This document shows positions 1 to 8,764 of a stretch of DNA of 48,704 nt, piece after piece. The DNA lies in NCBI GenBank assembly GCA_030041045.1, contig JASHOQ010000120.1, forward strand, positions 1 through 48,704, in the 5' to 3' direction. Source of the DNA: Acidobacteriaceae bacterium (GTDB taxonomy: Bacteria > Acidobacteriota > Terriglobia > Terriglobales > Acidobacteriaceae). The stretch's first letter is position 1, and every line of letters begins with the position of its first letter. A program made the translations under genes and the position numbers. The notes under the pieces are model-generated. The model saw only the letters and a list, made by a program, of their open reading frames with translations, searched no databases and was not told the origin of the DNA.

Positions 1-3000
1 ATTGATGCGGATGCGAATGCCGGAGGGCAGCTTGACCTGCACCTGTTCGAGCGCGGTGACGGAGCTCAAGGTGATCTTCGATGCTTCCTCGTCGCCCATG
101 AGCACGCCGCGGACGAGAACCGGCGATTCGATCTTCAGCTGCTCGCAGAGGCGCTCGTAGTCGCGGTTAAAGCAGATCACTTCCATTTTGCCGGTCGCAT
201 CTTCGAGGAAACCCTGTGCGTAAAGCTCCCCGCGTTTGCTCTTTTTCGGAGACGCTGTGCCATGCAACATGCCGGCGACGAGGATTTCGTCGGCGGGGTC
301 GGAGTCGCGGCCCCAGCGGCGCTCCGGCGCCTTGCGTTCGAGGGCCTCGGCGACGGTGATCACGCCGGTGAGATTGCGCAGTTTTTCGGCGTACTTGTCG
401 AGAGGATGACCGGAGACGAAGAAGCCGAGGACTTCTTTTTCGTTGGCGAGGCGCTCGCTCTCTTCCCAGTCGGGCGCATTGGGCAGATCGTCGGAGTGAG
501 CACCGTTGCGGCCGTGTGCGGGCGTCTCGTCAAAGAGGCCGAAGAGGCCGGTCTGTCCCTGCGCCGCGTCTTTCTGCGCCTTCTGCGCGCGCTCCATGGC
601 CTTGTCGACAGCGGCGTAGAGGCGGCCGCGCGTGCCCAGCGAATCGAGCGCGCCGGCCTTGATAAGCGACTGAATGACGCGGGAATTCATCACGTGCAAA
701 TCGACCTTCTCGCAAAACTCCCAGAAGCTCTTGAAGCGGCCGCCCACCTCTTCGCGCGCTTTTTTGATGGACTCGATGGCGTTGCCGCCGACGTTTTTAA
801 CCGCTGCCAGGCCGAAGCGGATGGATTCGCCCTCGGGAGTGATGGCGGGCGTGAACTGGGCGCCGGAGATCTGCACGTCCGGCGGCTCCACGCGAATGCC
901 CATCTCGCGGCACTCGCCGATGTACTTGACCACGGAGTCGGGCTTGGAGGTTTCCGAGGTGAGCAGCGCGGCCATAAATTCGACCGGGTAATGGGTCTTG
1001 AGATAAGCCGTGTGATACGCCACCTGCGCGTAGGCGGCGGAGTGCGACTTGTTGAAGCCGTAGCCGGAGAACTTCTCCATGCGGTCGAAGATTTCGTTGG
1101 CCGAAGCGCGGGGATGCCCATTGGCCGCGGCGCCGGAAAGGAAGCGCTCGCGCTGCTCGGCCATGGCCTTGGGGTCTTTCTTCCCCATGGCGCGGCGCAG
1201 CAGGTCGGCTTCGCCGAGGGAGTAATTGGCGAGCACGTTGGCGATGCGCATCACCTGTTCCTGGTAGACGATGACGCCGAGCGAATCTTTGAGAATGGCC
1301 TCGAGCGCAGGGAGCAGGTACTCGACCTGGCGGCGGCCCCACTTGCGCTCAATGAAGTCGTCGATCATGTCCATGGGGCCGGGACGGTAGAGCGCGTTCA
1401 ACTGCGTGAGCTCTTCCACGGTGTCCGGCTTGTAGCGGCGCAACACATCGCGCATGCCCGGCGACTCAAACTGGAAGACGCCGGAGGTGAGCGCGGTGTG
1501 GAAGACCTTGCGGAAGGTCTCGGGGTCGTCAAGGGGCAGCGCCTCAATGTCGAGCTTTTCGCCGCGCGTCTGCTCGATGAGAGCGATGCAGTCGTCGATG
1601 ACGGTGAGCGTGGCCAGGCCCAAAAAATCCATCTTGAGCAGGCCCATCTTTTCCACGGCCTTCATGTCGTAGGCGGTGACGATTTCATCGTTCTTGGTGC
1701 GGTTGAGGGGAACGAGCTCCATGAGCGGGCGCGGGGCGATGACCACGGCGGAGGCGTGCACGCCGGAGCCGCGCACCAGGCCTTCGAGCTTCTTGGCCGT
1801 ATCGATCAGCTCGCGGACGGAGTCGTCGTTGTCGTAGGCCTTGCGCAGATCGGGCGATTCTTCGAGAGCCTTGTCGAGGGTCATGCCTACGGTCGAGGGC
1901 ACGAGCTTGGCGATGCGGTCCACGTCGCCGTAGGGCATGTCGAGGGCGCGGCCGCAATCCTTGATGGAAGCCTTGGCGGCCATGGTGTTGAAGGTGATGA
2001 TCTGCGCCACCTGGTCGCGGCCGTACTTGCGCGTGACGTAATCGATGACCTCGCCGCGGCGGTTCATGCAGAAATCGACGTCGACATCGGGCATGGTGAC
2101 GCGCTCGGGATTGAGGAAGCGCTCGAAGAGCAGCACGTTCTGCATGGGATCGATGTTGGTGATCTCCATGGCGTAGGCGACCAGCGAGCCGGTGGCCGAG
2201 CCGCGCCCCGGGCCGACGGAGATGCCGTGATCGCGCGCGTATTTGATGAAGTCCCAGACGATGAGGAAGTAGCCGGAGTACTTCATCTGCTTGATGATGG
2301 AGATTTCGTACTCGAGGCGCAACCAATATTCTTCGGGTGTAGACCGGCGCGCGCCGCGCAGCTCGAGCTGGCGGACAGCGGTGTCAAGGCGCTTCTTGAG
2401 GCCTTCGCGGCAGACTTCTTCGAAATAACTGTCGATGGTGTGCCCTTCGGGAACGGCGAACTCGGGGAAGGGATTGTCGACCTTGCTCAGCTTCAGGTTG
2501 CAGCGTTCGGCGATCTCCAGGGTGCGGGCGAGGACCGCGGGCGCATCGGGAAAGCGGCGCGCCATCTCATCGGCGCTCTTCACAAAGAACTGGTCGCTGT
2601 CGAAGCGGAAGCGGTCTTTGTCATGCACCTTGGCGCCGGTCTGCACGCAGAGCATCACGTCGTGGGCGTGCGAGTCTTCGCCGCAAAGATAGTGCGAATC
2701 GTTGGTGGCCACGAGGGGAATGCCGAGCTCGCGCTCCAGCCGGTAAAGATCGGCGTGGATCTTCTTTTCCGGCTCCAGACCCTGATCCTGGATTTCGAGG
2801 TAGAAGTTTCCCCTGCCGAAGATGTCCTGGTATTGCGTGGCGACTGCGGCGGCGCGGGAGTATTCGCCGGCGAGGAGCGATTCGCAGAGCTCGCCGCTCA
2901 GGCAGCCGGAAAGCCCGATGAGGCCGTTGGCGTTTTCCGCGAGAAATTTCTTGCTCACGCGCGGCTTGCGATAAAAGCCGTGGAGCGAGGCCTCTGACGT

Positions 3001-3312
3001 GAGGCGGATCAGGCTGCGGTAGCCCTCCTCGTTTTCCGCCAGCACGAGCAGGTGGTTGTACTCGTCTTTGGGGACCTCGGCGCGGTGATCCTCGGCCTGG
3101 CAGATGTAGAGCTCGCAGCCGAGGATGGGCTTGATGCCTTTCTGCTTGGCCGCATCGAAGAAGTGCACCGCCCCATAGATATTGCCGTGGTCGGTCATGG
3201 CCACGGATTTCTGGCCGAGGGCGGCCACGCGCTCGATGAGCTTGGTGATGTCGCAGGCGCCGTCGAGCAGCGAGTATTCGGTGTGCAGATGGAGATGGGT
3301 GAACTCGGCCAT
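1..3312 (-). CDS. dnaE: DNA polymerase III subunit alpha (3' end beyond window)
   Basis: This is the catalytic subunit of the replicative polymerase. Translating the reverse strand from the ATG at 3312 gives 1104 uninterrupted codons to the window edge. The N-terminus starts MAEFTHLHLHTEYSLLDGAC, the metal-binding PHP domain. The polymerase core contains PDVDVDFCMNRRGE with the catalytic aspartates, followed by the long finger and helix-hairpin-helix region (YGFNKSHSAAYA). The last visible part (KKSKRGELYAQGFLEDATGK) is the OB-fold. Family length is about 1150-1200 aa, so only the C-terminal end is missing. A TAAAAT box lies 11 bases before the start. A long open frame on the opposite strand is its shadow. 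Confidence 0.97.
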   Translation of the reverse strand, partial: MAEFTHLHLHTEYSLLDGACDITKLIERVAALGQKSVAMTDHGNIYGAVHFFDAAKQKGIKPILGCELYICQAEDHRAEVPKDEYNHLLVLAENEEGYRSLIRLTSEASLHGFYRKPRVSKKFLAENANGLIGLSGCLSGELCESLLAGEYSRAAAVATQYQDIFGRGNFYLEIQDQGLEPEKKIHADLYRLERELGIPLVATNDSHYLCGEDSHAHDVMLCVQTGAKVHDKDRFRFDSDQFFVKSADEMARRFPDAPAVLARTLEIAERCNLKLSKVDNPFPEFAVPEGHTIDSYFEEVCREGLKKRLDTAVRQLELRGARRSTPEEYWLRLEYEISIIKQMKYSGYFLIVWDFIKYARDHGISVGPGRGSATGSLVAYAMEITNIDPMQNVLLFERFLNPERVTMPDVDVDFCMNRRGEVIDYVTRKYGRDQVAQIITFNTMAAKASIKDCGRALDMPYGDVDRIAKLVPSTVGMTLDKALEESPDLRKAYDNDDSVRELIDTAKKLEGLVRGSGVHASAVVIAPRPLMELVPLNRTKNDEIVTAYDMKAVEKMGLLKMDFLGLATLTVIDDCIALIEQTRGEKLDIEALPLDDPETFRKVFHTALTSGVFQFESPGMRDVLRRYKPDTVEELTQLNALYRPGPMDMIDDFIERKWGRRQVEYLLPALEAILKDSLGVIVYQEQVMRIANVLANYSLGEADLLRRAMGKKDPKAMAEQRERFLSGAAANGHPRASANEIFDRMEKFSGYGFNKSHSAAYAQVAYHTAYLKTHYPVEFMAALLTSETSKPDSVVKYIGECREMGIRVEPPDVQISGAQFTPAITPEGESIRFGLAAVKNVGGNAIESIKKAREEVGGRFKSFWEFCEKVDLHVMNSRVIQSLIKAGALDSLGTRGRLYAAVDKAMERAQKAQKDAAQGQTGLFGLFDETPAHGRNGAHSDDLPNAPDWEESERLANEKEVLGFFVSGHPLDKYAEKLRNLTGVITVAEALERKAPERRWGRDSDPADEILVAGMLHGTASPKKSKRGELYAQGFLEDATGKMEVICFNRDYERLCEQLKIESPVLVRGVLMGDEEASKITLSSVTALEQVQVKLPSGIRIRIN

Positions 3313-3323
3313 GGCTCCATTCC

Positions 3324-3329
3324 ATTTTA
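3324..3329 (-). promoter_or_regulatory. Putative -10 box of dnaE
   Basis: Read on the minus strand this is TAAAAT, 11 bases before the dnaE ATG. Transcription starting about 7 bases after the box would leave a leader of only a few bases. No good -35 box was recognised. Confidence 0.35.
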
Positions 3330-3506
3330 TCTGTGGGTGAATCGCATGGCAGCATGCCGGCCCGGCTTCACGGCACCGCGGATGAGGAAAACCAGGCGCA
3401 AATTCCGGTTGGCGCCTTCGCGACTCCGCGGATGCAACCCATGCGCAACGGGAGTAAGCTGGTTGGCAAGATTCCCGAACAGGAAATCCATTGCAGGAGA
3501 TCCCCC

Positions 3507-3731
3507 ATGCTCAGCATCGGTCAGAGAGTTGTGGTGATCACGGATAAAGGGCTCAGCTACGACGGCGTCATCCTGGCGCGTGCCGCCGGCGACGCTCAAG
3601 TGGCGGCTTACAAGGTCGGGTTGGAGAGCGGCAGCTATCAGCAGCACGGACAATGGCACAAATCCTGTGACGTGTTTGTGCCCGAAACCAGCGAAGACGA
3701 GGAGCCGTACGCCGGCGATTCGGCGGTTTGA
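3507..3731 (+). CDS. Small conserved-looking protein, unknown function (74 aa)
   Basis: The frame starts MLSIGQRVVVITDKGLSYDG and ends in an acidic tail (PETSEDEEPYAGDSAV). The ATG at 3507 has a GGAGA ribosome site six bases upstream, which is why this start was chosen over longer in-frame possibilities. The beta-rich beginning (GQRVVVITDKG, then a YDGVILARA strand) suggests a small SH3-like barrel, but this is inference. It has no signal peptide or cysteine cluster and is followed by a clear terminator at 3786-3814, so it is probably a single-gene transcript. Confidence 0.6.
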   Translation: MLSIGQRVVVITDKGLSYDGVILARAAGDAQVAAYKVGLESGSYQQHGQWHKSCDVFVPETSEDEEPYAGDSAV

Positions 3732-3785
3732 GGGCGCGGACACCCGGTCCTTTGATTAAAGCCGTTTCAATTGTGCATGGCCGGT

Positions 3786-3814
3786 GCCTTTTGTGTAAGC
3801 AAAGGGCCATTTTT
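3786..3814 (+). terminator. Rho-independent terminator
   Basis: GCCTTTTG (3786-3793) pairs with CAAAGGGC (3800-3807) around a six-base loop, with one G-U pair, and is followed by CA and five T. It lies 55 bases after the 74-aa gene and before the next ribosome site. Confidence 0.7.
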
Positions 3815-3866
3815 CTGTTGCGCAAGGTGGCCTGCATCTGTATTTTTTCTCCCGGAGGGTTTTCCG

Positions 3867-4124
3867 ATGAACGTACGCAAGATTGCACTCGGCTCCATGT
3901 TCGGCCTGGTGATGTTCGCGGCCGGATTCACGGTGGCACAGGGCCCCCGGCATCCCAACCTGGAAGCCGCGCAGCGCCTGATCAACCAGGCGTTTGACCG
4001 CATCACCGCAGCGCAACAGGCCAATGAGTGGGACATGGACGGCCATGCCGCAAAAGCAAAGGATTTGCTTTCGGACGCAAAAGAGCAAATCCGGCTTGCG
4101 GCCGCGGCTGCCAACCGGCACTGA
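3867..4124 (+). CDS. Small secreted helical protein, unknown function (85 aa)
   Basis: The ATG at 3867 has a strong GGAGGG site about eight bases upstream. The N-terminus is a signal peptide (MNVRKIALGSMFGLVMFAAG FTVAQG in two parts), with probable cleavage after AQG. The mature part of about 60 residues is helical and rich in Ala and Gln (NLEAAQRLINQAFDRITAAQ), with heptad-like spacing. It is probably periplasmic. No family was recognised. It stands alone between a terminator and a gene-free stretch. Confidence 0.7.
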   Translation: MNVRKIALGSMFGLVMFAAGFTVAQGPRHPNLEAAQRLINQAFDRITAAQQANEWDMDGHAAKAKDLLSDAKEQIRLAAAAANRH

Positions 4125-4440
4125 TTTCCCCTATCTGGACAACTTGAGCTGCAAGGGCGCGCGAGAGCCTCGCGGAGCTGCGCGCGCATGAGGTTCGGCG
4201 CGGGCCCGAATGTGGGCCTTGGCCGGGCGGACGCGGATTTCTGTTTTCAAATAAGCGCGCGGGCGTCCGCGAGCGGTGCGTTCTTTGCGCTTGCGCGAGT
4301 ACTCGAAGGGCTGAGGGATCGGTCTGGTCCGGAGCCAAAGAGCGAACCCTTCAGACTCCCGGCCTTGCACGCGAGAGAGTGGAAGTCTGAAGGGCGTTGC
4401 ATCTAATCCAACGCTTAATCTAATTCTCTAAATTCGAGCT
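4125..4440. other. Gene-free stretch with an 11-bp inverted repeat
   Basis: No convincing gene was seen on either strand. CCCTTCAGACT (4347-4357) and AGTCTGAAGGG (4384-4394) form a perfect 11-bp inverted repeat with a 26-base centre. No T run follows, so a terminator is not clear; it could be an operator or a decayed repeat. Confidence 0.4.
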
Positions 4441-4812
4441 TTATGCGTTTACGGCGTCTCCGCGACATCCAGGATGCCCACACGTGCAGACGACCTCCGT
4501 TCTGCCTGCGGTGCCCTCGCAGTGGGCGCTCGAGTATTTCGATCCTTCGTCCGGAATGCAAGAACACGCGGGGTTCGCGCATTTCTTCGATTGAGGCGTT
4601 GCCTTCTCTTTTCCGTCCGCCGGATTCCTCTGCGCCCAGTCAGGGCATGGCGTATACGATGCCGCTTCCGGGGCAAAAGGATGGTGACTGCCTTGGCACT
4701 CGTTCAACCAGTAATGGGATGCTTTGAAGAAGCAATGCGCGGCGGTGCGCAGATTGGGGCAAGAAGGCCATTTGCAGATCATTTCCCCGTGCCGCACTAA
4801 GATGGATTTCAT
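4441..4812 (-). CDS. Metallothionein-like Cys-rich protein with N-terminal extension
   Basis: The C-terminal 46 residues have the small bacterial metallothionein pattern: CANPACSC, then EGSKYSSAHCEG, then CTCGHPGC. These proteins bind Zn, Cd or Cu through cysteine thiolates in the cytoplasm. Seven cysteines are present; the usual KYCS is KYSS here, so one ligand appears lost. The N-terminal 70 residues are unusual for the family and have their own cysteines (ICKWPSCPN, AHCFFKAS, LNECQGSHH), resembling a diverged second metal site. The start is uncertain: ATG 4812, ATG 4782 and a TTG at 4824 are all in frame and none has a good ribosome site. The coding call rests on the C-terminal motif. Confidence 0.6.
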   Translation of the reverse strand: MKSILVRHGEMICKWPSCPNLRTAAHCFFKASHYWLNECQGSHHPFAPEAASYTPCPDWAQRNPADGKEKATPQSKKCANPACSCIPDEGSKYSSAHCEGTAGRTEVVCTCGHPGCRGDAVNA

Positions 4813-4859
4813 CACCCGAAACAAAGCTTGATTGGGATGAAAAAGGAGTGCGCCGCGCC

Positions 4860-5387
4860 GTGGCTGACTTCACAGTGGCATTTCAATGGGCGATGCAGTT
4901 TGAAGATCCGATGCGTGCCTGCGCGCAGGTTCCGGATGCTGCGCCGGCGGGAGTGGCGGGGCCGTGTTATGCCATCAGCGGCATCAACTCCGGCGCGTGG
5001 CCGGAGCAGTTTGCCGCGATTGCCGCCTTGCCGCAGGGCCAGCGCGCGGCCGCGGTGGAGGCCTTCTATCTGGCGGAGTTCTGGAATGGCTGGCTGGCGC
5101 AACTGGCTTCTGACGATGTGGCGAAACGCGTCTTCGATTTCGGCGTGAACGCGGGATCAGGCACCGCGGTGAAGACGCTGCAGCAGGCGTTGAACACACT
5201 GGGCGGAAGCCTGGCGGTGGATGGGGGTTGGGGCCCGGTGACGCTCACCGCAGCCAATTCTACCGATCCCGCAGCTCTGGTGGGGGCTTTCATTGCGGCG
5301 CGCGTGGCCCATTACCGGGCCATTGCCTCCGCCAACCCGGCGGATGCGGTCAACCTGAACGGCTGGCTGGCGCGGGCCCGGAGTTGA
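4860..5387 (+). CDS. GH108-type muramidase with C-terminal peptidoglycan-binding region
   Basis: The product (175 aa) has the layout of the GH108 lysozyme / secretion-activating family: N-terminal MADFTVAFQWAMQFEDP with the expected catalytic Glu at residue 15 (usually EGG, here EDP), a central helix FYLAEFWNGWLAQL, the signature VFDFGVNAGSGTAVKTLQQA and a C-terminal DGGWGPVTLTAAN repeat as in the peptidoglycan-binding half. The start is the GTG at 4860, giving the family's typical MADF beginning, with an AAAAGGAG site 12 bases upstream; a GTG at 4848 is too close to that site. There is no signal peptide. Such genes are often phage-derived, but no other phage genes are nearby. The loss of EGG makes activity uncertain. 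Confidence 0.75.
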   Translation: MADFTVAFQWAMQFEDPMRACAQVPDAAPAGVAGPCYAISGINSGAWPEQFAAIAALPQGQRAAAVEAFYLAEFWNGWLAQLASDDVAKRVFDFGVNAGSGTAVKTLQQALNTLGGSLAVDGGWGPVTLTAANSTDPAALVGAFIAARVAHYRAIASANPADAVNLNGWLARARS

Positions 5388-5476
5388 TGCGGAAATCTTG
5401 AAGTTGCAAGCACCTAGGGGTTTTCCCCGGCGGTCTCTGGAGGCAATTCTTTGCTCTTGCGGGAAGCCGCGGCTGG

Positions 5477-5482
5477 TATACT
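5477..5482 (+). promoter_or_regulatory. Putative -10 box of ispH, leaderless arrangement
   Basis: TATACT ends six bases before the GTG of ispH. Transcription beginning 6-7 bases after the box would start at the initiation codon itself. The -35 region is weak (TTGCTC lies 20 bases upstream). Confidence 0.45.
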
Positions 5483-5488
5483 GAGGCA

Positions 5489-6514
5489 GTGACCAGTACC
5501 GTCCTCGCATCCACCGCAAACGGCACCGAAACCGGGACTTCCCACATCTCCAAACGGGTTTTGCTGCTCAAGCCGCGGGGCTTTTGCGCCGGCGTGGTGC
5601 GCGCCATCGACGTGGTGAAGATTGCCCTGGAAACCTTTGGGGCGCCGATTTACGTGCGCCGGGAGATTGTGCACAACCGGTACGTGGTGAACGAGCTTGC
5701 AGAGAAGGGTGCAATCTTTGTTCATCAGATCGAAGAGGTGCCCGACGGCCAGCGCGTAATTTACTCTGCGCACGGGGTTTCACCCGCGGTGCGCGAGATG
5801 AGCAAGCAGCGTCATCTAAAGGTGATTGACGCGACCTGCCCGCTGGTGACCAAGGTGCACATCGAGGCGGTAAAGTTCGCCAAGCAGGGTTTTTCCCTGG
5901 TTTTGATCGGGCATCGCGATCATGACGAAATAGAGGGCACGCTGGGCGAGGCGCCGGAGGTAACGCAGGTGGTTTCAAACGTGGCCGAGGTGGAGAAGCT
6001 CGAGGTTCCCGACCCCAACCGGGTGGCTTATCTCACCCAGACCACGCTCTCGCTCGACGAAGCGCGCGACATCATCCATGCGCTCAAGGTGAAGTTCCCG
6101 AACATCGCGGGCCCGCATTCGCAGGATATCTGCTACGCCACGGAAAACCGGCAGGTGGCGGTGCGCAACGTGGCGCACCAGGCCGGGTTGGTGTTGGTTG
6201 TGGGTTCCACGAACAGCTCCAATTCCAATCGCCTGGTGGAGGTTTCGCGCAACCTGGGCACCATTGGATACCTGATCGAGAACTCCAGCGCCATCGATCC
6301 CAAGTGGCTCGAAGGCGTGACTACGGTGGCGGTGACGGCCGGCGCTTCAGCTCCGGAAGTGCTGGTGGAAGACGTGGTGAATTATCTGCGTCTAAATGGT
6401 TTTTCCAGCGTCGAAGAAGTAGAAGTGATGCCGGAGAATGTGCGCTTCGGCCTGCCGGCTGAGATTGTGCAGGCCATTGGGAGCGCAGGCGGCGGCACGG
6501 CGGTTGCCGTTTAG
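5489..6514 (+). CDS. ispH: 4-hydroxy-3-methylbut-2-enyl diphosphate reductase
   Basis: This is the last enzyme of the MEP pathway. It reduces HMBPP to IPP and DMAPP using a 4Fe-4S cluster, and so feeds the hopanoid genes that follow. The three cluster cysteines are visible in PRGFCAGVV (C33), DATCPLVTK (C117) and DICYATENRQ (C215). Other family motifs are YSAHGVSP, IGHRDHDEIEGT and GSTNSSNSNRL. The length of 341 aa is slightly above the usual 310-320 because of a Thr/Ser-rich N-terminal 22 residues. The start is the GTG at 5489; no ribosome site is seen and a TATACT box sits directly upstream, suggesting a leaderless message. Confidence 0.97.
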   Translation: MTSTVLASTANGTETGTSHISKRVLLLKPRGFCAGVVRAIDVVKIALETFGAPIYVRREIVHNRYVVNELAEKGAIFVHQIEEVPDGQRVIYSAHGVSPAVREMSKQRHLKVIDATCPLVTKVHIEAVKFAKQGFSLVLIGHRDHDEIEGTLGEAPEVTQVVSNVAEVEKLEVPDPNRVAYLTQTTLSLDEARDIIHALKVKFPNIAGPHSQDICYATENRQVAVRNVAHQAGLVLVVGSTNSSNSNRLVEVSRNLGTIGYLIENSSAIDPKWLEGVTTVAVTAGASAPEVLVEDVVNYLRLNGFSSVEEVEVMPENVRFGLPAEIVQAIGSAGGGTAVAV

Positions 6515-6597
6515 AGCGAGAAAGCTCGGTTAACTCAAAGCAGCAGGAAGGGCGCACGAAAGATGGGCGCGCCATAAAGCCGGAATCGGGCAGGTGT

Positions 6598-8673
6598 GTG
6601 ACGATCCGGACGGAAACTGAGGCATTTCGAGACCGCATGAGTTTGAAGCAGGTAAAAGCGCAATCCGCGCCGCCAGAGTTCGGCCGGCCCCGGTTTGGCC
6701 GCATTGACGCAGACATGGCCGACGTGGAGTTGTCCATCGACCGCGCGCGCGAGAATGTGCTTTCTCTGCAGCACCCCGATGGCTACTGGTGTGGCGAGCT
6801 CGAAGCCGATTCCATGCTGGAGGCCGATTACATCTTTCTGCACACGCTGCTCGAGTCGGGCGACCCCGGCCGCCTGAAGCGCGCGTGCACGGAGATGATG
6901 CGCTACCAGAACGCGGACGGGAGCTGGAGCATTTTTCCCGGCGGTCCGGGGAATGTCTCGCTCTCAGTCAAGTGCTATTTTGCCGCCAAGCTGACGGGCA
7001 TCGGCCCCGACGACCCGCGGCTGAAGATCTGCCGCGAGTGGGTGCTGGCCCATGGCGGCGTGGTGGAGTGCAATACCTTCACCAAGATGTATCTCTGCGC
7101 GCTGGGCCAGTACGACTACGACGCGGTTCCCGCCATTCCCCCGGAGATTGTTCTTTTTCCCAACTGGTTTTACTTCAATATCCATGAGATTTCGTCGTGG
7201 TCGCGCTCCATCCTGGTGCCGCTGGCCATCATCTACGCGAAAAAGCCGTTCAAGAAGATTCCGCCGGAACACGGTATCGATGAGCTGTTTGCGGGCGGAC
7301 GGGCGAACTCGGAACTGCGGCTGCGCTGGGATCGCAAGTCATGGCTGTCGTGGCGGAACTTTTTCCTGCTTCTGGACAGGCTGATGCACTGGTCCGAGGC
7401 TGTGCATATTCGCCCCCTGCGGCGGCTGGCGCTCAAGCGCGCGGAAAAATGGATGCTCGAGCGCCTGGAGATGACAGACGGCCTGGGCGCAATTTATCCG
7501 GCGATGCTGAACGCGATTCTGGCGCTGCGCTGCCTGGGCTACTCCGAGGACGATCCCCAGGTGATCCGCGCGCGCGACGAGTTTGAGAAGCTGGGCATTG
7601 AGCAGGCGCCGAGCGAAGCAATGCCCGAGCCGACCTTCCGTATGCAGCCCTGCATGAGCCCGGTATGGGACACGGCGCAGGCGGTCTTTGCCTTGGGTGA
7701 AGCGGGTGTTCCGCGCAACGACCCGCGCATGGTGAAGGCCGCGGACTGGATTCTTTCGAAAGAAGTGCGGCACAAGGGCGACTGGGCGGTGAAGGTGCCC
7801 AAGACCGATGCCGGCGGATGGTACTTCGAGTTCAACAACGAGTTTTATCCCGACACGGACGACACCGGCCAGGTGCTGCTGGCGCTGAGCCGGGTGGACA
7901 ATCCGCGCGAGCGCTATCAGCACCAGGTGGCGCAACGGGCCATTGACTGGATCTTCGCCATGCAGTGCAGGAGCGGCGGCTGGGGCAGCTTCGACAAAGA
8001 CAACACCAAGATGATCTTCCAGTACATTCCCTTTGCCGACCACAACGCCATGCTCGATCCGCCTTCCGTGGACATTACGGGAAGAATCCTGGAGATGCTG
8101 GCCACGTATGGATACACGCGAGACGATAAGCGCGTCGAGAAGGCCATTCAGTTCATTTTTTCCGAGCAGGAGCCGGACGGGAGCTGGTTCGGCCGCTGGG
8201 GCGTGAATTATCTTTACGGCACGTTCCTGGTGCTGAGGGGCCTGGATGCGATCGGCGTAGACCGGCACGAGCCGCAGATACAGCAAGCGGCGGAGTGGAT
8301 TCGCATGGTGCAGAACGCCGACGGCGGATGGGGCGAGACCTGCGGCACATACGACGATCCCAACACGCGCGGCGTGGGCGCGAGCACACCCTCGCAGACG
8401 GCGTGGGCGCTGCTGGGTCTGCTGGCGGCGGGCGACGACCGCTCCGACTCGATCGCCAAGGGCGTGCGCTGGCTGTTGGCGAAACAGAGTCCGGACGGCA
8501 GCTGGGATGAGTCGATGGGAGCGGGAGCCGCGCGGCAGGCGCTGTACACTGGAACCGGTTTTCCCCGCGTCTTTTATCTCGCCTACACGATGTATCGCGA
8601 TTACTTCCCGCTGCTGGCGCTCACCGGCTACAAGCGGGCGATGGAAAGGCAGCTACCAGCTCCTAGCTATTAG
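6598..8673 (+). CDS. shc: Squalene-hopene cyclase
   Basis: This membrane-associated enzyme cyclises squalene to hopene, the pentacyclic core of hopanoids. The product is 691 aa, close to the family norm. The catalytic acid motif is D419-T-D-D-T-G, the DXDD motif. Several QW repeats are visible, for example QHPDGYWCGELE near residue 60, QCRSGGWGSFDKDN near 455, EQEPDGSWFGRWG near 525, QNADGGWGETCG near 575 and KQSPDGSWDESM near 630. The start is uncertain between GTG 6598, ATG 6637 and ATG 6715; the conserved core begins near residue 40. It heads the hopanoid gene run, 83 bases after ispH. Confidence 0.97.
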   Translation: MTIRTETEAFRDRMSLKQVKAQSAPPEFGRPRFGRIDADMADVELSIDRARENVLSLQHPDGYWCGELEADSMLEADYIFLHTLLESGDPGRLKRACTEMMRYQNADGSWSIFPGGPGNVSLSVKCYFAAKLTGIGPDDPRLKICREWVLAHGGVVECNTFTKMYLCALGQYDYDAVPAIPPEIVLFPNWFYFNIHEISSWSRSILVPLAIIYAKKPFKKIPPEHGIDELFAGGRANSELRLRWDRKSWLSWRNFFLLLDRLMHWSEAVHIRPLRRLALKRAEKWMLERLEMTDGLGAIYPAMLNAILALRCLGYSEDDPQVIRARDEFEKLGIEQAPSEAMPEPTFRMQPCMSPVWDTAQAVFALGEAGVPRNDPRMVKAADWILSKEVRHKGDWAVKVPKTDAGGWYFEFNNEFYPDTDDTGQVLLALSRVDNPRERYQHQVAQRAIDWIFAMQCRSGGWGSFDKDNTKMIFQYIPFADHNAMLDPPSVDITGRILEMLATYGYTRDDKRVEKAIQFIFSEQEPDGSWFGRWGVNYLYGTFLVLRGLDAIGVDRHEPQIQQAAEWIRMVQNADGGWGETCGTYDDPNTRGVGASTPSQTAWALLGLLAAGDDRSDSIAKGVRWLLAKQSPDGSWDESMGAGAARQALYTGTGFPRVFYLAYTMYRDYFPLLALTGYKRAMERQLPAPSY

Positions 8674-8715
8674 CTTTCACCTTTTGCGAGAGAGTGTCGA
8701 TTTTTCTGTTTTTTG

Positions 8716-8752
8716 CTAGAAGCTAGCGGCTTAAGGCTAGGAGCTAGCGGAG
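8716..8752 (+). repeat. Degenerate short direct repeats (GCTAG/AGCTAGCGG type)
   Basis: Between shc and hpnH the words GCTAGAAGCTAGCGG and GGCTAGGAGCTAGCGG recur, and related AGCTCCTAGCTATTAGC lies at the end of shc. This is a short word array like those at 33751, 36948 and 40300. The GGAGG of the last copy may also serve hpnH as a ribosome site. Confidence 0.45.
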
Positions 8753-8764
8753 GATTTCTTAACG

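Noticed and set aside
262..2997. A 911-codon open frame on the plus strand
   Set aside because: It is exactly antisense to dnaE, whose translation gives all family motifs. The long frame is a by-product of high GC at third codon positions; its sequence has no recognisable domain.
7339..8286. A 315-codon minus-strand frame
   Set aside because: It is antisense to the squalene-hopene cyclase core, including the DXDD and QW motifs, and has the His/Arg/Leu-rich composition of a shadow frame.
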